DNA from: Trissonchulus latispiculum
Lineage: Eukaryota; Nematoda; Enoplea; Enoplida; Ironidae
Direction: 5' to 3'
NCBI GenBank assembly: GCA_030248195.1
Contig: JASAND010030498.1
Coordinates: forward strand, 1 to 64,000
Length of the DNA stretch: 64,000 nucleotides
Below the pieces are notes generated by a model, which saw only the letters and a program-made list of their open reading frames with translations, was not told the origin of the DNA and did no database searches. How positions within the stretch are numbered: the stretch's first letter is position 1; each line of letters starts with the position of its first letter. Below, one piece after another: positions 1 through 25,408 of this stretch. Made by a program: the position numbers and the translations under genes.

Positions 1-183
1 CAGCAAAATAGGTTGTTGATTGTTTTAATGGACACGCCACTCCATCTTTAACCTAAACTCAACTTACATAGCTGTAGTGTTTAGCAGTATGCGTGCAGCC
101 TACGTTGCACATAGACACAATTTGTGCGTTAGAAGTTGCACATTTTCCTGCACAAATTTAAACTCATGCACTCTTTCTACTGA

Positions 184-256
184 AGCTACTGTGGCTTAGC
201 TGGCAGAGCGTCGGCGCACTGAGCAGAAGACCGCAGGTTCGAGCATCGGTTGCTTT
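184..256 (+). repeat. tRNA-like sequence (SINE head or decayed tRNA)
   Basis: An A-box-like TGGCTTAGCTGG lies at 192..203 and a B-box-like GGTTCGAGCAT at 236..246, at tRNA-like spacing. The T-arm does not pair well and no acceptor stem closes, so this is a tRNA-derived repeat or relic and not a working tRNA gene. It lies at the 3' side of the AGPS fragment, just past its last visible donor. Confidence 0.35.
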
Positions 257-311
257 TCTAAACTGGTAAATCTCAAGCTTTGATAAATAAATTAAATAAT
301 TAAATTAATTA

Positions 312-15447
<15,136 letters not shown>

Positions 15448-15613
15448 CTAAATAATGCAGGAGCATATTTACGAGCAAGTTGAGTTACGAGCAAATGAAA
15501 TATGATCAAATGAAATCCAGACAAGTCGCTTTGCGAGACTTCTACTATTCGAACAAAATACGTCAACTCTTTCCCTTTTGGAGAAAGTTTAAGGTTTGGC
15601 TAAATCCCGGTGC

Positions 15614-17043
15614 GCAACTCAGAGTTGTATGCGGGCCGCGGGTATCCGCGGGTACCCGCGGGGCGGGGCGGGGCGGGCCGAATTTTACTACCCGCGCGGG
15701 CCGCGCGGGCCGATGCGGGCGCCGATTTTGGGCGACTTTCCTGGGCTAATTCTGCTTTCTAGAAATTTCATACATTCCAAATCATATACAAAAGGAGGCA
15801 ATATTTCCGATTTTTAAAGACTATTTGACTTCGTTATACCATTCGATACCTTCTGTATGCACTAACATACTCAGTTGGCATTATCAGCGGATCGAGTATT
15901 AACCTTATGTGTATGACTTAAGTATTATTGTTTTTGCACATAAATATAAATCCATGATAACGTCTTACTGAAGTTCCACAGCAAAATAGGTCTTATCTCG
16001 ATTACCCTCCACCACCACTCAAAATCCTTAAAGCTTGACCAAATGAGCTAAGATTTGGTATGGATATGTTTTCGACTACGCTGACTTCAAATAGCGCAAA
16101 ATTTTTCGATTTCGCGAAATTAGAATTTTTTCGATTTCTAAGGGGGGACCAAGGTAAATCGAAATATTTTTGTCTTCGAAAGTTGTATAGGGATTTTCGG
16201 GGAAGTAGAACACGAATCTGAAGTCCGTTTTTCGATTCAGCTTTTCGATAGCTTAATAAAAGCTAAAGTTTTAAGCTTAAATTGCAAGCTTATGCTAAGC
16301 TAACGAAAAGTTGAATCGAAAAAACAGACTTCAGATTCGAGTTCTACGACCCCGAAAACCTCTATATACGACTTTTCAGCAAAATCGAAGACAAAAAATT
16401 TTTCGGGTTTCCTTGGTCCCCCCTTAGAAATAGAAAAAATTGAATTTCGCGAAATCGAAAAATTTTGCAATATTTGAACTCATCATAGTCGAAAACATGC
16501 CCATACCACATTTTAGCTCATTTGGTTAAGTTTTAAGGATTTTGAGTGGTGGGGGGTAATCGAGATAAGACCCCAGGGCGTTATGGAGAAAACTGTCTGT
16601 GTTTGCTAAGGCGCCGCCGCTTTCAAAACCAATTTTCATTTCTCATACAATTAACAGGTGGTTAGTTAAGCTCGTTAAGTGCTGATACTCGCTGTCAAGG
16701 ATATATGTGACAAACATTTGAAGAAATGAGCAAATCCCTGCCCAAAATTTTTCATGGTGTACCCTTTAGTAAGGATAAATAAGCTTTTGTTCACACATTA
16801 AGAACAGTAAATTGGTAGACAACTAAGTTGAAATCAGACGAAGAAAAATTAGTGGACTTTCAAAATACATCAGTTTTGATGCTCAGGAACTACATAGGTA
16901 GCAATTTTTACGTGCGGGTACCTGCGGGCCGGATTGCGCGTGTGCGGGCCGCGGGCCGGAGTGTTGCGGGCCGCGGTCATAAGGTGCGGGCTGCGGGCCG
17001 GGCGCGGGCGCGGGCCGGAAAAATCGGCCCGCATACAACTCTG
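15614..17043. mobile_element. hAT-like element (GCGGGCC subterminal repeats)
   Basis: The ends CAGAGTTGTATGCGGGCC (from 15620) and GGCCCGCATACAACTCTG are inverted repeats with GC-rich GCGGGCCG/GGGTACCCGCG arrays inside (15630..15735, 16913..17025). No matching TSD was found: the right flank AGTTGGCT belongs to the neighbouring element, the left flank is GCGCAACT. One end may therefore be rearranged. A foldback (15983..16575) lies inside. Confidence 0.65.
15983..16575. repeat. Foldback inverted repeat, copy 1
   Basis: Arms at about 15983..16254 and 16296..16575 are ~85% complementary. They carry AATTTCGCGAAATCGAAAAA, GGGGGGACCAAGG and TTGAATCGAAAAA motifs round a ~40-bp loop. A related but longer and interrupted copy spans 25640..27190. 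Confidence 0.75.
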
Positions 17044-18961
17044 AGTTGGCTTGTTCATAAACAATATATATCAAAATCAACAAAATCTGTGATCTTCGAA
17101 AAATTTGTTAAAATGCTAGTATTGTGTTATTTCAAGCGAATTTGAGTTGCAAATTAAGCTTTGACTAGTTATAAAATGTAATTTTATGATTTAAAGCCCG
17201 AAACAACGACTTTTACTAAAAAATAAAATGCCATAAAAGCAGAAAATTTGGTATAGTCAGGGGGGGGGGGGAAGAAAAACACAAATAGGGAAGCAAGCCC
17301 CCAACTTTTTCTTCGCTTGGATTTGGATCGGTTTGAGTATACCGTTATGTACCGTGGGCAAATACCTATCTAATCGTATATTCAAACTTCTCTTATACCT
17401 CACTCAGCTTTGGCAGTAACAGGATTTGTCCATGTTTTTTTACCCGCAAATCGGGGAAAAAAAACATGGTGCGGGGAAAAAAAACATGGCACGGATTTCT
17501 ACCAACCAACCATTTAGAGTGGTTTAAAAGCATTGTTTCAGCTGTTTTTGGCGTGCAAAACTACCTAGGCACCCTTCTAACCTAACAGCAAGCTTAAAAC
17601 CCGATTTTTTGGTCAAAATGCTAAATCCGCCGTACCTAACCTGTTTGGGCATGAAACCTGCTGGGAACTGGCCATAATATGCAGAATATCACTAGAAACA
17701 AGTTAGTTGTGTTAAAAATTGCAATATTCCATCATTTTTTAAGTTTTTTCAAAATTTTCATTTTTACCATAGAAACTTATGAAACCTGGCATATTGATGC
17801 TGCAAATCAAATTTTCTAGCTAGAAGCTTCAAAAATGCTTAAAGTTGGCATATTTTGAGGTTTTTAGTGGTTTTAAAGCATTCTCTTTCCTATAGAAGCA
17901 TTAGTTACGCCTTCCTGAAGCATACGCAAAAATTTTAAAATTTGGTCACCATGTTTTTTTTGCCCGCTCTAGTGGACCCAATGTGGGGGAAAAAAAACAT
18001 GGTCAAATTTTTTTACTGGGTGTACGCAGGGCAAAACCACTATTGCCATGTGATAGAGCAAGTCAAATTATGCCCGCATGCCCATTTATAGTAGCCAAAG
18101 TTTGATAGTTGGTTAGATATAGACTTGCAAACTTTCGAAAATCCTTAGCATTTTGGCCAATTTTGGGAGGTCAACTTTGGTCAAGTACTGTACTTACAGA
18201 ATCAAACTTAGAAACCAATCTGGTACTGTAGGGTATACTTCTAGACTTGCTCTTTCTAATGGGCTATACTAGGCAGCTGCACCTGCTATGGTTGGGGAGT
18301 AGGCGACCATGTTTTTTTCCCCTTCTTTTCCGTCATGTTTTTTTCCCCCCTCTGACTATATCAGATTGCTCAGAATTAATCCGAGGATTTATGTTACTAA
18401 TGAATTAAGAATTAAGAATTATTACTTATTTTTGTCTTAGGTTAAGTTATGGAGCCAGTATTTGCATTTATTTGAAGCAAATTTACACGTAAAAGATACG
18501 AACGCACGTTAGGGATATTTGCGCAAAAAGTTAATTTAGAGCGACGCACTTTAGGCACTGATCAGTGGTTCCAGTAAACTCGGAATTTCTCAGTTCTAGT
18601 ACGGCGAAATCAGGAATTGTTTATATTTTTGGAATCAGCAGATTCTAACGAACAATTTGATAGCTGACACTTTAAGCGTTGTTAGGTATTAAGGTTGTTA
18701 GGTGCATAAAACTAAATTTGGGACATTGCTTAAACTTTGGCGGACAACGGGTGTTTTATTCAAATTATATTGAATTTTGTAGTATTGTGCACGGTCAAAA
18801 ATTTTTTAGGAAATATTTTTTACACCATTGCATAGAGCTTGAATAGACCTGCTCAGAAATGTAAAAACTTTAGGATATCTTCCATTCTGTAGTACACCAG
18901 ATAACTTTAAACGGCTGAGTGACGCACTTTGGGGTATGACGCACATTGGGCGAATCTACTA
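17044..18961. mobile_element. TA-TSD element (TAGTAGAT family), left end lost, interrupted
   Basis: It is a copy of 33004..34007 in the opposite orientation. The right terminus GGGCGAATCTACTA is followed by TA at 18962..18963. The left end is cut off by the hAT-like element ending at 17043. A second element occupies 17254..18358; comparison with the other copy (GGTATCAGATT) shows the uninterrupted sequence. Confidence 0.8.
17254..18358. mobile_element. TA-TSD element with CATG(T)nCCCC motif array
   Basis: Termini TAGTCAGGGGGG and CCCCCTCTGACTA are flanked by TA (17252..17253 and 18359..18360). The empty site is visible in the 33004..34007 copy. Inside, the motif CCATG-T7/8-[AG]CCCGC or its complement GCGGGG-A8-CATGG occurs about seven times (17431, 17452, 17471, 17949, 17985, 18308, 18332). 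It has 1105 bp and no ORF. Confidence 0.85.
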
Positions 18962-19052
18962 TAAATTGCTTGATTTTTATATTTTGCTTTATTTGTTTTA
19001 TGTTTTTCTCTGTTTTATATGAATCTCGTGCACTATGCATTTTAGGTATTTT

Positions 19053-19940
19053 GCGGCCCAAAGACAGGTCGGGCCGCATTTTAGGCATTTTGCGGCCCAA
19101 AGACAGTTCGGGCCGCATTTTAGGCAGTTTGCGGCCCAATGACAGGTCGGGCCGCATTTTAGGCATTTTGCGGCCAAGGATGATTGGGCCGCAGTTTAGG
19201 CAATTTGCGGCCCAAAGACAGTTCGGGCCGCATTTTAGGCAGTTTGCGGCCCAAAGACAGTTCGGGCCGCATTTTAGGCAGTTTGCGGCCCAAAAACAGT
19301 TCGGGCCGCAGTTTAGGCAGTTTGCGGCCCAAAAACAATTCGGGCCGCAGTTTAGGCAGTTTGCGGCCCAAAGACAGTTCGGGCCGCATTTTAGGTAGTT
19401 TGCGGCCCAAAGACTGTTCGGGCCGCATTTTAGGCATTTTGCGACCCAAAGACAGTTCGGGCCTCATTTTAGGCATTTTGCGACCCAAAGAGAGTTCGGG
19501 CTGCATTTTAGGCAATTTGCGGCCCAAAAACAGTTCGGGCCGCAGTTTAGGCAGTTTGCGGCCCAAAGACAGTTCGGGCCGCATTTTAGGCAGTTTGCGG
19601 CCCAAAGACTGTTCGGGTCGCATTTTAGGCATTTTGCGGCCCAAAGACAGTTCGGGCCGCATTTTAGGCAGTTTGCGGCCCAAAGACTGTTCGGGTCGCA
19701 TTTTAGGCATTTTGCGGCCCAAAGACAGTTCGGGCCGCATTTTAGGCAGTTTGCGGCCAAGGATGATTGGGCCGCAGTTTAGGCAATTTGCGGCCAAGGA
19801 TGACGGGCCGCAATTTAGGAAGTTTGCGGCCTAGGGCCGCACTTTAGGCTATTTGCGGCCCAAAAATCCAATTCTAGTGTATTTTGAATATTTAATATGG
19901 GGCCGCATTTTAGGCAATTTGGGCCGGGCCGGGCCGCAGT
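19053..19940. repeat. 39-bp GC-rich minisatellite (~21 units)
   Basis: The unit is GCGGCCCAAAGACAGTTCGG plus GCCGCATTTTAGGCAGTTT; each holds a short hairpin (GCGGCCC/GGGCCGC). The period is a multiple of three, so stop-free frames run on both strands (e.g. 19184..19834 plus, 19159..19797 minus) without being genes. Variants GACAGG/GACTGT/AACAGT and a 36-bp form GCCAAGGATGATTGG alternate. It decays after 19840. Confidence 0.95.
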
Positions 19941-20039
19941 TCAGGAAGCACCATATTCTAGCGTTAGTTTCAATTGAAATTATAGATTTTGTCTGCGATT
20001 TTTCTGGAGACCGGATATGGCAAATTTGGCGGTTTTGAT

Positions 20040-20750
20040 AGAATTTTCTAATAAGTTTAGGTATATATTGCTGAATTCTCCATTGAAAATGTTAGTTTTT
20101 GATTTTTAAATTTAGCCATTATGGGGATGAGATTATATTTTAATTTGTAATACCCTGCATTGCAGTAAGCTGCATGCAAGTGTTAATGAAAGTTGCTAAA
20201 AGAGCTTTACATTTTTTGCGTCAGAGCATTTTATACAAATGTATAAATTCGCCGAACTAAATTCTGCGAAGTTCACACTACTTCAGAACTTGTAATTGCT
20301 ATGGTAACTGGCTAAAGCTTATGACATCAAGCAGAGATAACCTAACAAATAGAATTTTTGAGGGCTAAAATAAAGTTTCGAGCTCTGGAAATGAGCTATT
20401 CACAAGATCATATCAGCCTGATTTCCGATTGTATGCAAAAGCGTAGAATTATATGCAATTTCTTAACATTTTCTGATGGATGATCTGCGGATATTATCAC
20501 TTTTCGAATTAGCACTCCCTCTGAGAGATTATGTTGGGGAAAACCGAAAAGTTTTTTCTAGTCGATTTGGAAGACCCCAAGAATGGTAAGCAAAGTTTCG
20601 CGCCCGCTTGCGTTGGCCAATTGGTGGTACTCCCTCAAATAACGAACCTTAAAAAAGTCTCTGCGCCCATATTACAGCGCAAAGAAGTGAAAAAGTTGTA
20701 CATGTAGTCTGACTCTCACAGAAGGGAAATGCTTCAGCAAACCTGACTAC
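20040..20750. other. AT-rich interval without a recognised feature
   Basis: I see no exon-like block, TIR or array here on either strand. Confidence 0.4.
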
Positions 20751-20766
20751 AGTGGTGATATTGCCG

Positions 20767-20812
20767 CTTTTTATATTCATTTGTCAAAATGTCCAAATCT
20801 GATTGGCCAATC
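20767..20812 (-). promoter_or_regulatory. Possible minus-strand core promoter (CCAAT + TATA-like)
   Basis: On the minus strand GATTGGCCAATC (20801..20812) is followed ~27 bp later by ATATAAAAAG (20767..20776), and a second CCAAT lies near 20620. It is upstream of the AGPS exons in the right orientation, but no first exon could be recognised, so the link is speculative. Confidence 0.22.
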
Positions 20813-20900
20813 TTCCAAGTTTTCAAGTCAAAGCAGAACGTTGGTCGACTTTAACTTGAAGGGCTTCAAGTCAAATTCAAGTTCCTATAGGTGGCGGTGA

Positions 20901-21356
20901 ATGCTAACTATCTGCGCCTGGAGAGCGCCTTGCCGTGGTGGCGCGGCAGAACCCCTACCCCGGATCCCCACCGGACGTCGGGCAACAAATGGCTCTCAAC
21001 GACCTGGCCCCCTTGGGGCCCACTACTCCTTACCCGGAGACCCCCCTCAGGACTATCCCAGTCCCCCGCCCGAAGTGTGCGCTCCGATCGGGTTTTTGAA
21101 GGCAGGTCCCAGTAGACCGGCGTACTGGGGCCTGCTACTCCTGCTTCTACTCCTCACAGCCGGTGATGTGGAACGTAACCCCGGTCCTAATAACTGGCCC
21201 TGCTCTGTCTGCACCAAAAATGCCCCAGAAACTGTGTCCAGTGTACCGACTGTCAAAGTTGGGTACATTTCCGCCCGTGTTCAGACCTCAGATACCTCAG
21301 GGACTATAACCCCAACTATTGGAGGTGCAGAATCTGTGCTGCGCCAAATCCTGTAG
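20901..21356 (+). CDS. N-terminal part of Ingi-like ORF: L-rich leader and 2A-like peptide
   Basis: This reading frame encodes a proline-rich stretch, a hydrophobic YWGLLLLLLLLTA segment, then GDVERNPGP (21162..21188). The last matches the 2A consensus D-x-E-x-N-P-G-P, which makes ribosomes skip the G-P bond. A leader next to a 2A resembles dual-targeting signal/2A arrangements described in animal non-LTR elements. The first PHD cysteines (CSVC) follow, then the frame is lost: the remaining finger continues in the -1 frame. The only in-frame AUG before the 2A (20901) is in the host TSD, so the element itself supplies no AUG here; initiation may be non-AUG or the 5' part may carry another lesion. 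Confidence 0.8.
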   Translation: MLTICAWRAPCRGGAAEPLPRIPTGRRATNGSQRPGPLGAHYSLPGDPPQDYPSPPPEVCAPIGFLKAGPSRPAYWGLLLLLLLLTAGDVERNPGPNNWPCSVCTKNAPETVSSVPTVKVGYISARVQTSDTSGTITPTIGGAESVLRQIL

Positions 21357-24300
21357 CCACTCCCCCTCGCCAACCCCTGCCAAGGCCACCCAACGCCCCA
21401 CCCAGGGACCGTGGCCATCTCAGACGACTGACCCAGCCCCCTGCCCGCTCGACCCAAGCCAGGCCTCCTCCTGCCCCGCCTCCTCCAGCCCCAGCCCCAG
21501 CACCACCCGCAGCTCGAGGTGCTGGCACCCAACAACAACAACCCCTAGCCAAGTCCAAGAACCTACTGCGGCTCTGGCAATGGAACGCAGGGGGCCTTAA
21601 ACCAAAAAAGGCCTGGGTCCAGCATGAACTCGAAAGGCATAAAGTTGACGTTGCCTTGATCCAGGAGACCCATCTCCTGGAAGGTCAATCAGTCCTATTC
21701 CCTGGCTACAACTCGGTCTGGCAACACCGCCGTCAGGGACGGGGGCAGGGTGCAGTCAAAGGAGGAGGAGTCGGCATACTGATCAGAGACAGTATACCCT
21801 TCTCCAGGATTATCCAGCCCATTACTGCGCCAAATGACACGACAACCGATGCTGTCGCAATTCGACTTCATCTACCTGACCGTGAGCTCCGGATTCTCAG
21901 CGTATACGTCCCACCCATCCAGCGCCAGCGGGAGGAACAACGGCAACAGAACTTTGACCCTGAGGCCCTGCCTAGTGGCAGGAACTGTGTCATTGGGGGA
22001 GACTTCAATGCCCACTCCTCCACGTGGGAATCTAACAGCGCCAATGATGCCCTCGGAGACCTCATAGATGAGTGGCTAGTCACATCAGACCTGGAAACCC
22101 TCAACAATGGGGACCGCACCCGCCTAGGAGCGAACCCCCGCGAGGGCCCCACTGCCCCTGACTTGTCGATCTGCCACTCATCACTGGCCTCCGCTGCCCG
22201 CTGGGAAATTCTGCCTGACACTACCTCAGATCACCATCCGATCCTGCTTAGCCTCAATATCAGGCAGCAACAATCAAACAGCAACAATCAAACAGCAACA
22301 GCCGCGGCCCCCCTAGGTGGTGCTTCAGGAAGGCAAACTGGCCCTCCTTCCGCTCCCACCTTACCGAACTGCTCAAGGACCTTCCACCCCCAGCCACATC
22401 CGGAGTCCACACTGCCGGCGAAGCCCTTTCCAGCAGAATTCTGCTGGCCGCTAGTCGAAGCATACCCCGTGGCCATGTGCCGCGACCAACTCCATGGTGG
22501 TGTAGGGAGGCAGAAGAAGCAATCAGGCGCTGCCGCCGCGCTGGACAGCCCGGAAGCCAGGGCTCACTGGATCAACACTAAACGCGAGTGCCTGGCCCTT
22601 ATCCAACGTCTGAAGAAAGAAGCCTGGCTGTCCTTTGCTACTGGTCTGAACCCGAAAACGGAGCCTAAGAAGGTCTGGTCCGTCATCCATTCCATTGACG
22701 GGAAAAACTGCCGCACGATTCCCAACACTGCACTGGAATGTGATGGGAAAAGTCTGACTCAGGACGCAGCCAAAGCCAAAGCATTTGCTCAACAGTATGC
22801 CAAAGTCAGCTACGTAAAGCCAACGGACCAAAGAAATGAGCTTAAGATCTCAGTCCTGAAGGCACTAAAACATCCCAGACCAAGGCCCCGCCCAGACCCT
22901 ATGTGCTCGCCTTTTACCGGGCTGGAACTGGACCTAGCGCTGAGAAACCTGAAATCCGGAAAATGTCCCGGCAGAGACGGGATCGCTAACGAGATGCTAC
23001 AGAACCTACCCATATCTGCGAAACAATTCCTGCTGGAGCTCATCAACCAATCATGGGCATCGGGAGAAATACCACAACAGTGGAGAACTGCAGATATAAT
23101 CCCTATACTGAAGCGAGGGAAGCCGGCCAACGATACGAAATCCTACAGGCCTATCAGCCTGACGAGCTGCCTCGGTAAACTCATGGAAGCTATGGTGAAA
23201 GCGAGACTGCAGTTCTGGCTGGAACACAACAACAAGCTATCTCCGAACCAAGCCGGTTTCAGACAACTCAGGTCTACTGAAGACCACATCTGCAGAATCT
23301 CACAGACCACGGTTGATGGATTCCAGAAACGGCCGCCTGCCAAGCGAACTGTCCTGGCAATGATAGATTTCTCCAGAGCCTTCGATACTGCAATCCGTGA
23401 ACGCATACTCTGGAAGCTGGTGGAAAAGAAGGTCCCTCTTCAAATGGTACGATGGATCAAAAATTTCCTCACCAACAGGAGAGGCCGCGTCCGCTTCAAC
23501 CAAAGCTTCAGCAGGTCAAAACTGTTCCACCAAGGAGTCCCTCAGGGCTCGGTTCTGTCGCCTCTACTATTCCTGGTCTTTATTGACGACATACTGCGGG
23601 ACCTATCACCAGAAGTCGAGGGCAGTATCTATGCCGATGATGTTGCCATATGGAGCTCTGACCCTGATATCCGGGTGGCCGAAGCCAGAATCCAGGACTC
23701 TCTCAACGCTATCAATGCCTGGGCCAACGAGAATGAAGTCAAGATCAATGTGGAAAAATGCCAGACCTGCATCTTTTCCACCCATAATAAGCAGGCCAGC
23801 TACATTCCGAACCTCAACATCGGCGGCAATCCAGTACCTCACGACCCGAACCCAGTCTTTCTGGGTGTCACCCTCGACTGGAATATGTCCTTTGGGCCGC
23901 ATGTTTCCAACCTCAAATCCCGGTGCCGTGCACGTATTGCTACATTAAGCGCGGTTGCCGGACGCTCGTGGGGCCCAGGAAAGGAAGACCTCAGAACAAT
24001 GTATGTAGCATATATCCGCTCTGTCCTGGAATATGCCCTCCCTGCCTGGTTCCCGTCTGCCTCCGACACCTCAGTAGCCAGGCTGGAGGCCATCCAGAAC
24101 TCCGCTGCCCGTGTAATCACGGGCTGCTACACCGGCTCACCGGCAAACTATGTTCGATCTGAAGCTAACCTCCCTGCCTTCAGAACTCGCGGAGAAGAGC
24201 TGGTTGCCTGCGCCTATGAAAAGTCCCTACGTTTGCCGGCTCAGAACCCAAGACGGACAGTTGCTGAACGAGAGGTCCCACAACGGCTGAAGTCACAGAA

Positions 24301-25408
24301 GTCATGGTGGCAGATTGGCTCCAATATCAGCAACGAAATCGGACTGTCAAACCACAGAAGAGAAGAGCTGCAGCTACCGTCAGTCCCGCCGTGGCTGGGA
24401 GTGTCAGCCACCTTCAAGCCATGTCTCAATGATATGGTCCGCAAATCCTCCGACAAGGAGGAACTCCGCCGCTGTGCACTGGACACCCTCCAGATACTCC
24501 CGCCATCCGATGTTACCATCTGGACAGACGGATCAGTCCTGGAAGGCACCAGAAATGGTGGAGCGGCGGCCATCATCCACGCCACCACTGGAAACCAGCG
24601 AATTATGTTGCCAGCAGGCCCTCTATGCTCCAGCTACAAAGCTGAAATTGTAGCAATCGAAGCAGGCCTGACGTGGACTCTGAACAACTGGAATGCAAAC
24701 TGGACAGAAATCAGGATCTGTTCAGATTCACAGTCCAGCATCACGAAATTGGCCACTTCGAATCTGACCGGCGGCTCAGCTCTAATCGACAGGATCTGGT
24801 CACAATTGGCGGAAATAACCCGGTTGGGTGGACACGTTACAATGCAATGGATTCCATCTCATGTCGGCATTGAAGGAAACGAAGAAGCCGACAGTGTCGC
24901 AAACGAAGCCTCCAGAAACCAAAATCAACCTGATGTCCCGGTGGACTATAGCTCTGCCAAATCCTCAATCAAGAGACATTTCAGGATGAAGACGATGGAA
25001 GATAGATGCCAGTTTGACAACCTTGGTATCTATCCAGGTGGAAGGCTCCCCCTGCCAGAGGCCGAATTAGGCCTCACTAAATCTGAACGGTCCACCCTTG
25101 CCCAGCTGAGATGTGACGGACACTCAAAACTGTTGGCCCAGTACAGACACAGAATCGGTATTGCAGGCAGCCCAAACTGCCCAAACTGTGGGCAGTGCCC
25201 CGAGGACCTACAACACCTACTCATAGACTGCCCAGCGCACACTTCCTCCCGGGTCCGGTACTTGGGAACCAACCCTTCGTTGGCCATCCTGTCGGAGGTC
25301 CCCAAGGCAGTGGTGGACTTCCTACGGGGTGTGGGCCGGCTTTAGCCGTCCCAATCATATTGGCAGCGCCAGAAGATCCAGGAAACAACAACAACAACAA
25401 CAACAACA
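20912..25408 (+). mobile_element. Full-length Ingi-like non-LTR retrotransposon
   Basis: It is bounded by an 11-bp TSD ATGCTAACTAT (20901..20911 and 25409..25419) and ends in an (AAC)n tail (25382..25408). Coding order is: hydrophobic leader and 2A-like peptide, PHD-type finger, APE endonuclease, reverse transcriptase, RNase H, CCHC knuckle. RNase H after RT plus a C-terminal knuckle and N-terminal 2A are features known from the Ingi/L1Tc group. Almost no decay (a 1229-codon uninterrupted frame) points to a young insertion. Confidence 0.92.
21233..25345 (+). CDS. Ingi-like polyprotein: PHD part, endonuclease, RT, RNase H, zinc knuckle
   Basis: The frame is open from the second half of the PHD-type finger (CVQCTDCQSWVH, then WRCRIC) through a P/Q-rich linker to the stop at 25343..25345. 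From the first Met (21656): endonuclease GGDFNAHSSTW near residue 113 and SDHHP near 191; RT blocks GRDGIANEML, GFRQLRSTEDH, MIDFSRAFD, GVPQGSVLSPLLF and YADD (659..662); RNase H IWTDGS near 955, ICSDSQS, and WIPSHVGIEGNEEAD; knuckle CPNCGQCPEDLQHLLIDC near 1175. That first Met lies inside the endonuclease, whose start (LWQWNAGGLK, about 21575) is upstream, so it is not the true start. The product would be released from its leader by the 2A if the upstream frame were intact. Confidence 0.92.
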   Translation, partial: CVQCTDCQSWVHFRPCSDLRYLRDYNPNYWRCRICAAPNPVATPPRQPLPRPPNAPPRDRGHLRRLTQPPARSTQARPPPAPPPPAPAPAPPAARGAGTQQQQPLAKSKNLLRLWQWNAGGLKPKKAWVQHELERHKVDVALIQETHLLEGQSVLFPGYNSVWQHRRQGRGQGAVKGGGVGILIRDSIPFSRIIQPITAPNDTTTDAVAIRLHLPDRELRILSVYVPPIQRQREEQRQQNFDPEALPSGRNCVIGGDFNAHSSTWESNSANDALGDLIDEWLVTSDLETLNNGDRTRLGANPREGPTAPDLSICHSSLASAARWEILPDTTSDHHPILLSLNIRQQQSNSNNQTATAAAPLGGASGRQTGPPSAPTLPNCSRTFHPQPHPESTLPAKPFPAEFCWPLVEAYPVAMCRDQLHGGVGRQKKQSGAAAALDSPEARAHWINTKRECLALIQRLKKEAWLSFATGLNPKTEPKKVWSVIHSIDGKNCRTIPNTALECDGKSLTQDAAKAKAFAQQYAKVSYVKPTDQRNELKISVLKALKHPRPRPRPDPMCSPFTGLELDLALRNLKSGKCPGRDGIANEMLQNLPISAKQFLLELINQSWASGEIPQQWRTADIIPILKRGKPANDTKSYRPISLTSCLGKLMEAMVKARLQFWLEHNNKLSPNQAGFRQLRSTEDHICRISQTTVDGFQKRPPAKRTVLAMIDFSRAFDTAIRERILWKLVEKKVPLQMVRWIKNFLTNRRGRVRFNQSFSRSKLFHQGVPQGSVLSPLLFLVFIDDILRDLSPEVEGSIYADDVAIWSSDPDIRVAEARIQDSLNAINAWANENEVKINVEKCQTCIFSTHNKQASYIPNLNIGGNPVPHDPNPVFLGVTLDWNMSFGPHVSNLKSRCRARIATLSAVAGRSWGPGKEDLRTMYVAYIRSVLEYALPAWFPSASDTSVARLEAIQNSAARVITGCYTGSPANYVRSEANLPAFRTRGEELVACAYEKSLRLPAQNPRRTVAEREVPQRLKSQKSWWQIGSNISNEIGLSNHRREELQLPSVPPWLGVSATFKPCLNDMVRKSSDKEELRRCALDTLQILPPSDVTIWTDGSVLEGTRNGGAAAIIHATTGNQRIMLPAGPLCSSYKAEIVAIEAGLTWTLNNWNANWTEIRICSDSQSSITKLATSNLTGGSALIDRIWSQLAEITRLGGHVTMQWIPSHVGIEGNEEADSVANEASRNQNQPDVPVDYSSAKSSIKRHFRMKTMEDRCQFDNLGIYPGGRLPLPEAELGLTKSERSTLAQLRCDGHSKLLAQYRHRIGIAGSPNCPNCGQCPEDLQHLLIDCPAHTSSRVRYLGTNPSLAILSEVPKAVVDFLRGVGRL

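Noticed and set aside
184..256. Functional tRNA gene
   Set aside because: A and B boxes are present but the T and acceptor stems do not pair.
19159..19834. Frames of 212 and 216 codons encoding 13-residue repeats
   Set aside because: They are produced by the 39-bp minisatellite, whose period is a multiple of three; both strands are open equally and no flanking coding sequence exists.
19053..19940. CRISPR-like array
   Set aside because: Units are contiguous with no unique spacers, in a eukaryotic genome; it is a minisatellite.
20912..25345. Endogenous picornavirus-like sequence because of the 2A peptide
   Set aside because: The following domains are APE endonuclease, RT and RNase H with a TSD and microsatellite tail, so it is a non-LTR retrotransposon; 2A peptides are known in such elements.
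21656..25345. Taking the first Met at 21656 as the start of the polyprotein
   Set aside because: It falls inside the endonuclease domain; homology-like sequence continues upstream in the same frame.
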